Positions 57,522 through 64,000 of a DNA stretch of 64,000 bases are shown here, piece by piece. This stretch comes from Akebia trifoliata (lineage: Eukaryota > Streptophyta > Magnoliopsida > Ranunculales > Lardizabalaceae), in NCBI GenBank assembly GCA_017979445.1, contig CM030717.1, positions 12,758,086 through 12,822,085 on the forward strand, written 5' to 3'. The stretch's first letter is position 1, and each line of letters begins with the position of its first letter. Under the pieces are notes generated by a model. It made no database searches, was not told the origin of the DNA, and saw only the letters and a program-made list of their open reading frames with translations. A program made the position numbers and the translations under genes.

Positions 57522-59681
57522 CTAGACAATTGGTAGCTTGTGTACAACAAGATTTATATCCAATCCCGACATATCTTTGTACGACCATACGAAGACATCT
57601 TGATACTTCCGTAAGAGTTTGATCATTTCTTCATCTTGCTGCGATGTTAATAAGGCTCCAATCTTGACGATTCGTGGGTCCTCTTCGGTACCAAGATTGA
57701 TTGAGTCTGTATCCTCGATGTTTGGCTGAACACCTTTCTCATAACGTTTTACCAAGTCTTTGATATCTTTATGCGGGTACTCCATTTCGTCCTCCGACTC
57801 TTCTTCGATCCCCATGAGGTCAAAGTCGAGTCCAAGATCGAAATTATACTCATCCCTTTCAAATTCTATTGTATCTGGATACTCATTTGATTGAGACAGA
57901 TCCCTTGAAAACTCTTTTTTCGCTTTTAGAAAATATCTATTTTTTTGTAATTTTAATAAATTTTTGATTTTTTTTTTGTCTTTTGAGAAATTTTTGATTT
58001 TTTTTCTTTTTGAGGAATATTTATTTTTTTTATTACTTTTCGAATGCCTGAAATAAAAAGAACAATCATGTAAATTCATTAGTAAAGATAGGGAGCCCTC
58101 AAACCATGATCTCCGATTGATTATTGTCAGATTGGAGCATAGTCCCTCCCAAGCTTGGTGGGATGACGACTGATGTCCACTCGATGCTAGTGAGGCAGGG
58201 TAAGTCTTCCTTTTGGTTGGTAATGATCCTACGTTGGTGGATTCTGGAGCTATTTCTGATAGACTTTCATCGGAATCCCCATTGAATATAACATCAATGC
58301 CTTCTACGAAGGATGATTGGGACTCAACAACTGAGTCTTCATGAATGTGCACCGGTACAAAATTTACCGTTTTTGGCTTTTTTACTGGTAGTGCTTCTAA
58401 TAAGCTGTCGGGTCTGATATGTGATTTTAGGAAGCTAACGCTGACATGTGAAACTCTGCCTAGATTCCAGACATTCGGCTCACGGTTTTGCCTTCTTGCT
58501 AGTCGAAACTCTTTTTTCTTGTCATTAATTTATGCAATATCCCTTTTTGTGGGCCTAAATCCCAGACCAAAATAAGGATCGTGTTTTTTCGCTTCGACCG
58601 ATGTAGCTCTCCCTCTTCCTCCGGGCCCCAACCCTTGCCTGGGTCGGTAACTTGCTTTTTTCATAACCCGACCAACCATCAGATTTGTTCTCGATAGCTT
58701 TGCCTTTATCATCTCTTGCCCCTTCTCAATATGATTGACAGCAGCGAATTGATAAGAGTGATAAAGTGCTTTGTCCTTCGTCATCTCTATATAGATAAAT
58801 GGCACGTCCGGAGCTCTGTCAGCCGGGATTAAGTTCTCTGTCAAAATGGATTTCATCTTCTGACCCCTAATGAATTTGACTCTTTGGTGTAGAGAAGAAG
58901 GTACAGCCCCTGCTATGTGGATCCACGGCCTGCCCAATAGTAAGTTGAATGTCATCGGTATCTCCATGACTTCAAATGTTACTTCAAAGGTGCATGGACC
59001 TATAGTGATAGGTAGATCCACTTTCCCCAATGAATATCTTCTTGAACTGTCGAAACCTCTGACGACCTTGTTGTTGGGCTTAACATGTGACCAATCAGCG
59101 TTAAGCTTTTGAAAGGTTTCAAGAGGACAAACGTTAAGCGCTGAGCTGTTATCAATCAGTACTCTAGCAACCATCATGACCTTGCATATGATCATAATAT
59201 TTAGTGGCTCGACGTGCCCCCGTCCTTCAGGTACAAATTCACTTTCAGTGAAAATAATGGGATTGGGGGCCATGATCTGGCCAACCGTTTGCTCTAATTG
59301 TGCTGGTGAGGTGTTTGCATGTACATGTGATTTTCTCAAAACTCTCAGTAATGCCTCTTGGTGTTCTTATGACTTTTGCATCAGACCCAGAATACTGATT
59401 TGAGCTGACTGTTTGTTCAATTGGTCCCCTATATTATGCTCACTCTTGTGAACAAGCTTAATGAAATCTACAGCCTCCTTATCTGACACCTTCACCTTAT
59501 CTTCTTTCTGGCCACTCTCGCTTATTTTGTCCTTTCCTTTTACTTTTCTTTTCTCTTCATCTGTCATGCCTTTTGTTATTTCTTCAGTCTCTTCCTTGAC
59601 GCTTACCCCTTTTTTTGATATTTTTTTGCATCGCCATGCCCTTGTCATATGACCGATATCAGCCACCATCGCTTTCTTCAT
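57522..59681 (-). pseudogene. Outer Tat protease region with G-patch-like motif
   Basis: One minus-strand frame with stops at about 59364 and 58530. The aspartic protease lies near 59250-58900: ARVLIDNSSALNVCPL (usually DNGS), FEVMEIPMTFNLLLGRPWIH. Further on, MVGRVMKKASYRPRQGLGPG and YFGLGFRPT (about 58690-58540) resemble the glycine-rich G-patch seen after the protease in some retroelements. A basic, K-rich stretch (58040-57920) precedes the linker to RT (LLRKYQDVFVWSYKDMSGLD near 57560). The protease would process the polyprotein. N-terminal residues 59681-59370 are K/E-rich and belong to the gag-protease spacer. Confidence 0.8.
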
Positions 59682-59699
59682 GATCTCAACCCCTGAGGT

Positions 59700-61900
59700 T
59701 GTGGTGATGGTGGTCTCATAGCCCAGGGAACTGCCTGGTCGGAGCTATAGGGGAATGGTTTAGGTGAGCGTATGGTCATGGGAGGTGAATCGGGTTTTAC
59801 ATTGAGAATGAAGGGTGGTGGCAATGATTTGGATATAGTGGTGGTAGGAAGAGTTATGTGAGGAGTTGATGAAGTGTATGGAATGACGAGCGGTGGACAT
59901 GAAGATGAAGTATATTGTATATGAAGAGGGGGTCGGGTTGATCATTGAGAATTTGGCAGTGTGTAGGGTATAACAAGAGGAAGTCAGGTTGAATTTTGAT
60001 GGTTTGGTGATCCATAAGGTATGACCAAAGGTGGTCGGGTAGTAGTATTTTGATGAATAGGATGGATGGTGAGGTCGACCAATCTGAGTGGCAATTGTGA
60101 ATTTTGAGATGAATTTGTTGTGTAGTGGTTGACTGTGTTGATTGTTGGTGCTTTTGATCCCTGAGTTAAATGGACCCTGATTTTTACCCCGATAGGCCCT
60201 ATCAAGTCTGAGGGATTGAAGTCGAGTTCTCCACAAACAACATTTACCCTGTGTCCACTTCCCCCTCCATTGTGAGTAGGTAGGGGGTTTTGGTTGATAT
60301 TCTGCTACTGAGTGGGACTCGCTGGTCCATCCAGCATGAGTGCTTTTTTATCTATCAAATTTTGCACCTGGTGCTTGAGTTGCCAACACTGATCAGTAGA
60401 GTGCCACGGTGCACCCATATGAAATCACAAAATAAGCTGGGGTTATACCTTGGTCCTTTCGCAGCCTCTGGATTTAGTGGTCATTTTGTGAGGTATTCTC
60501 CCCTGAGTAAGATCGGAAGTAATTTTGTTAGCGTCATAGGTAATTTGGTGAATACTCTGTTTACCCTGTTGGGCCGTGCTTGTTGACTTTGCCCATACTG
60601 TGGTGCTGGTTGTGCTTGCGAAGAAAAACTATTTGAAAGGGATTTTATGGTGTTGGAGCCCAAGCAACTCGAGGTACTGGCGTCCAAGGGACTTGTGATG
60701 CTTGCGGCCTCTGAATTGGTGCCTGAATGAAAAGAGGTTGGCTGGGTTGTACATTGTTGACTTGAGTTTCCTCTTTCTTTTTGACAAAAGGCACTTATTT
60801 CTTTTGTGCCGATGTCCCTACTGCTGCACTTAGGGCTGTGAAGTCAAATATTAAACCAGTTCGGATCCCGTCCTCAACCCAGTTTGCCACTTGAACTAAA
60901 TTTGAGAAGGTGCCTGTAGAGTGTCCAACCAGATGAGTATAAAAGGCATGCCCTAGTGTTGAGATGAACGTGGTATTCATATCTTATTCAATCATTGCAG
61001 GCCTCACTTGTGAAGCAGACTCCCGCCATCTCTGGGCATACTCTTTTACTGTTTCCCTCTGTTTTCTTACCATCTTAGCCATATCGTTTCGATCCAGTCC
61101 CACATCCGTATTGAACCGATAGTTATGCCAAAACATCTCAGCTAGGTCCTACCAATTCTTGATGAGTGTATGGTCCAATCCGGAGAACCACTTGAGGGCC
61201 GGCCCTATTAAAATCCTCTGGAATAATTGCACCAACAGCCTGTCGTCCTCGTCATATTGGCACATAGACCCACAGTACAACTTTAGATGTGACAGCGGAC
61301 ACCCTACCCCATTGTATTTTTCAAATTCTGGACATTTGAACTTGGCCGGTAATTGAGCATTGGGGTAGAAACAGAGGTCCTTGAACCGAGTTCCACTCAT
61401 AGTGTTATGCCCTTCATCATCCCCATTTCTTCCTGCAGAGACTCGATTTGCTGAGCCAATTTTTCATCTATGGCACTCTTGGCATATGTGGCCCTATACT
61501 CGCATTCGTCATCAAGAATGACCACAGGGGGTGGTCGATTCAGTGGAATATAGAGTGGGGGCCCCTGGTATTCAGGCACTGCAAGAGGCATGGTGGTCTG
61601 TGGTCCCTGTAGAGGTTGTTCAGGTAGTTCCTGATTTGATTCCGACGCATGTTGCTGCATTGTTTGGGCTTGCATGATGCTGGCGTTAGCTAACACGACA
61701 CTTACCATTTTTTCTTACCTCTCAATTATTTTCAATAGTGTTGCTATTTGTGGATCGATACCTGACGTTTCAACTACTGGGGTTTGTACTGGTTCGGAAG
61801 ATCTCATGATGACGGTGGAAGATTTGAGAAAATATGGAGGTTCCTCTGGTTGCTTATATTTTTTTCGTTTGGCCACCTTTGAGTACAGAAGACCAAGCAT
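59700..61900 (-). pseudogene. Outer Tat gag, frameshifted
   Basis: From about 61900 the minus strand reads a gag N-terminus (ETSGIDPQIATLLKIIER, stop, then 61708-61397 with LAQQIESLQEEMGMM, a probable coiled coil). The capsid part follows in other frames: FKCPEFEKYNGVGCPLSHLK, MCQYDEDDRLLVQLFQ, LIGPALKWFSGLD (61400-61149), then VKEYAQRWRESASQV near 61040 and TFISTLGHAFYTHLVG (60980-60795). A CDF...H...C knuckle-like remnant lies near 60420-60360. The rest to 59700 is proline-, serine- and asparagine-rich spacer. At least three frameshifts and many stops are present. Confidence 0.82.
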
Positions 61901-61996
61901 TACTATCTTATTTACAAAAATAAAAATGCATGACGTTTTATTAGGTCGGGTAAAGTTATTTATTTTAAAGTAAACGAGTTTTAAAGAAAAGAGTTA

Positions 61997-63037
61997 TTCG
62001 GCTCGGAGCCGACATTAATGTGAAGTTGGCATCAACACGGGACTGGCAAAATATTTTAAAGAAAGAATTACATCAGCCGAAGCTAGCATCGACACGGAGT
62101 CGGTAAAATTAAAAAGATTTCATCAACACGGAGCTGGCATCGACACAGAGCGAGCAAAAAGATTTCTTCAACACGGAGCCGACATTGACACAGAGTCGGT
62201 AAAATTTAAAAATGATTTCACTAGCACGAAGCTGGCATCGACACTGAGTCAGTAAAAAAAATATTTCATCAGCACGGAGCTTGCATCGACACGGAGTCGA
62301 TAAAAATTAAAACGATTACATCAACACAAAGCTGGCATCGACACGGAGTCTGTAAAACGATTTCATCAGCACGGAACTGGCATCGATATGAAGTCGGTAA
62401 AACATTTTGAAAAAGAAATTTCATCAGCACGGGGCTAGCATCGACACGGAGTCGGTAAAATTTAAAAATGATTTCATCAGCACGGAGCCGACATCAACAC
62501 TGAGCCGGTAAAATTTAAAAACGATTTCATCAGCACGGAGCTGGCATCGACACGGAACCGATAAAAATTAAAACAATTACATCAGCACAAAGTTGGCATC
62601 GACACGAAGTCGGTAAAATTTTAAAAATGATTTCATCAGCACGTAGCTGGCATCGACACGGAGTCGGTAAAAAATTTTGAAAAAGAAATTTCATCAGCAC
62701 GGGACTGGCATCGACACGGAGTCGGTAAAATTTAAAAATAATTTCATCAGCACGGAGCTGGCATCAACATAGAGTCGGTAAAATTTTAAAAATGATTCAC
62801 GGAGCTGGCATCGACACAGAGTCGGTAAAATTTAAAAACGATTTCATCAGCACGGAGCTGACATCGACACGAAGTCGGTAAAATTTAAAAATGATTTCAT
62901 CAGCATAGAGCTGGCATCGACACGGAGCCGATAAAAATTAAAACGATTACATCAACACGAAGCTGGCATCGACACGGAGTTGGTAAAATTAAAAATGATT
63001 ACATCAGCATGGAGCTGGCATCGACACGGAGTCGGTA
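61997..63037 (-). repeat. 53-bp tandem array between ORF1 and gag, about 20 units
   Basis: On the + strand units read ATTTCATCAGCACGGAGCTGG, CATCGACACGGAGTCGGTAAAA, then a variable A/T-rich tail of 8-20 bases. About 20 units fill 1.04 kb. The GC-rich core of about 38 bases is well kept, whereas the A/T tail changes in length from unit to unit. Units start right before the gag frame and end before the ORF1 terminus. Confidence 0.93.
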
Positions 63038-63336
63038 TGACATTTTGCAAAAGTAGATTGGGTCATGGGCTTGATTCGAAATCGGATATGAGTCGTGGAC
63101 CCAATCTGAGATGGATATGGGTAGTGGACCCATTTGAGGTGGATTATTAATTGCGGTGTTACCCCCTTTGATAACATTTTGGTGAATCCTGAAATTGAAT
63201 TTTGTACACCAACCCATTAAATAAATCATTTATGCAATAATTTTTCACAAAGAAACTAAAGGAAATTTTATTGAACTATTGAAAATTACTTGACAGATAA
63301 GATTTTTCTTGAATAACAATTTTCAATAACTCTGTC
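63038..63336 (-). other. Spacer between ORF1 and the tandem array
   Basis: Non-coding, with ACCCCCTTTGATAAC near 63162. An open frame at 62999-63229 has no domain and runs into the array. Confidence 0.5.
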
Positions 63337-63909
63337 TTAGATTCTTTTACATGGACGCTTGGATTTGTTTTGATCGTCATCAGGATTGGTAGGATAATTA
63401 GACTTGCTTCTCTTGGTTCTAACGACTAGCTCTTTGAACTCTGCTGGTCCATCTGGATATCCTAAGGTGCGCTTGTTCCAAGCCTTCTCAATGAGATGCA
63501 CTAACTTTTCAGTCAATGGTTCGGGTGGAAAGATTTCTTTGTGTTGAGGTAGCGAAACCTCTATAGGTACTCCGTACTGTTCTGGGATCAAGGTAGGTTG
63601 GTAAAAAGATGTTCCCTCAAGTCTAATCAAACAGACATTATATGATCTTTTAGTACCTAGAACAGGGTAGTCAGCCATCCACCAAGGGCATCTCAAGCCA
63701 ATATGACGGACAAGGTGAGAATCCAACCATTTGCTCCAAGCTTTAACTGAGTTGTGACGTACTAACATGTTTCTTTTGGAAAAGTGCTCTGGCCTATGCT
63801 TGAGGGTTAAAGGAATGTCCACAATTTTAAGACGATCGCAAAGCCACATATAAAATAGGTGAGGGCTTCCTTTGAAACTCTTTCCCTCATCATTTTTTAT
63901 GGCATCCAA
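63337..63909 (-). CDS. Tat element ORF1-like protein (upstream of gag)
   Basis: This is a 190-residue open frame on the minus strand with no stop. It begins MDAIKNDEGKSFKGSPHLFY and continues MWLCDRLKIVD, WSKWLDSHLVRHIG, CPWWMADYPVLG, CLIRLEGTSFYQPTLIPEQYG, and ends with a basic tail (NKSKRPCKRI). The wording GSPHLFYMWL...L resembles the ORF1 found upstream of gag in Tat/Ogre elements and related to plant mobile-domain proteins; its function is unknown. The sequence continues open upstream to the window edge (AKASQLSRKANHVPF-like residues beyond 63909), so the frame is probably the C-terminal part of a longer protein. It is the longest intact frame of the outer element. The family call is moderate. 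Confidence 0.6.
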   Translation of the reverse strand: MDAIKNDEGKSFKGSPHLFYMWLCDRLKIVDIPLTLKHRPEHFSKRNMLVRHNSVKAWSKWLDSHLVRHIGLRCPWWMADYPVLGTKRSYNVCLIRLEGTSFYQPTLIPEQYGVPIEVSLPQHKEIFPPEPLTEKLVHLIEKAWNKRTLGYPDGPAEFKELVVRTKRSKSNYPTNPDDDQNKSKRPCKRI

Positions 63910-64000
63910 ACCTAAGAAGGTTTCAGCTAGAATGAAAGGTACATGATTGGCTTTTCTGGAGAGTTGGGAAGCTTTGTCTATGAAGGACTCAGGAACAGCT

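Larger units (their letters stand above)
36939..64000 (-). mobile_element. Minus-strand Tat-lineage Ty3/gypsy element (right end beyond window)
   Basis: Read on the minus strand the order is ORF1 (63909-63337), a tandem array, gag, protease, RT, RNase H, a second RNase H, integrase, a 3-kb 3' UTR, purine tract and 3' LTR (39522-36939). The second RNase H after the first, an ORF before gag and an integrase ending in KKYYA are features of the Tat branch. Its 5' LTR must lie right of the window. Removing the inner element (44615-56490) leaves more than 15.1 kb here. All genes are broken by stops, frameshifts or deletion. A captured HD-ZIP IV fragment sits in the 3' UTR. The host base pairs next to the LTR are AGTAT (36934-36938), which predicts AGTAT at the unseen end. 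Confidence 0.88.

Noticed and set aside
61997..63037. 53-bp repeats as a CRISPR-like array
   Set aside because: The A/T tails are near-identical low-complexity sequence, not spacers, and the array is internal to a Tat element.
1..64000. tRNA or rRNA genes
   Set aside because: Only tRNA-complementary primer sites of retroelements were found; no cloverleaf or rRNA core was recognised by eye.

Overview
This window is a block of plant nuclear DNA made almost entirely of nested transposable elements. It is AT-rich. The element types are plant-specific: Athila, Tekay/Del-like chromovirus and Tat lineages of Ty3/gypsy, Ty1/copia, and a CACTA DNA transposon. The captured host exons have plant-type introns and encode plant protein families. 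An angiosperm, probably a eudicot with a repeat-rich genome, is the best reading; I cannot name the species. I see no intact host gene, no rRNA or tRNA gene and no CRISPR array.

Layout, left to right. Positions 1-1560 hold a decayed Ty1/copia gag-pol on the + strand. A solo LTR of a Tat-type gypsy element lies at 2533-4244 with a perfect 5-bp target duplication (AGTTG). Positions 5340-6140 are a stray piece of Athila 3' UTR. Positions 6198-26071 are a minus-strand chromovirus with 3.0-kb LTRs whose pol is almost all deleted. A full-length but dead Athila element (10906-21657, + strand, target duplication AAGAC) is inserted in it. Positions 26538-34477 are a 7.94-kb CACTA element (ends CACTACAAAA, 3-bp duplication AAA) that has captured exons of two host lipid genes, phosphatidylinositol synthase and a P4-type ATPase flippase, on the minus strand. 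From 36939 to beyond the right edge lies a minus-strand Tat element: 2.58-kb LTR, a long 3' UTR carrying a captured HD-ZIP IV (START domain) pseudogene, integrase, two RNase H domains, RT, protease, gag, a 53-bp tandem array and an upstream ORF1. A second, + strand Tat-type element (44615-56485, imperfect duplication TGCGC/TGCAC) is inserted in its RNase H. This inner element belongs to the same LTR family as the solo LTR at 2.5 kb, keeps only an integrase tail, and carries a 2.57-kb minisatellite just upstream of its 3' LTR.

How the parts relate. The order of events can be read from the nesting: chromovirus before Athila, outer Tat before inner Tat. All coding regions are broken by stops or frameshifts, so nothing here should be autonomous. 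The parts most worth study are: the CACTA element with chimeric lipid-gene exons that keep splice sites and codon phase; the HD-ZIP IV fragment inside an LTR retrotransposon; and the 34-bp minisatellite, in which two arms of a short hairpin change together (A-T or G-C) in nearly every unit. Coordinates of LTRs and exons were read by eye from the sequence; family calls rest on recognised motifs, not on searches.
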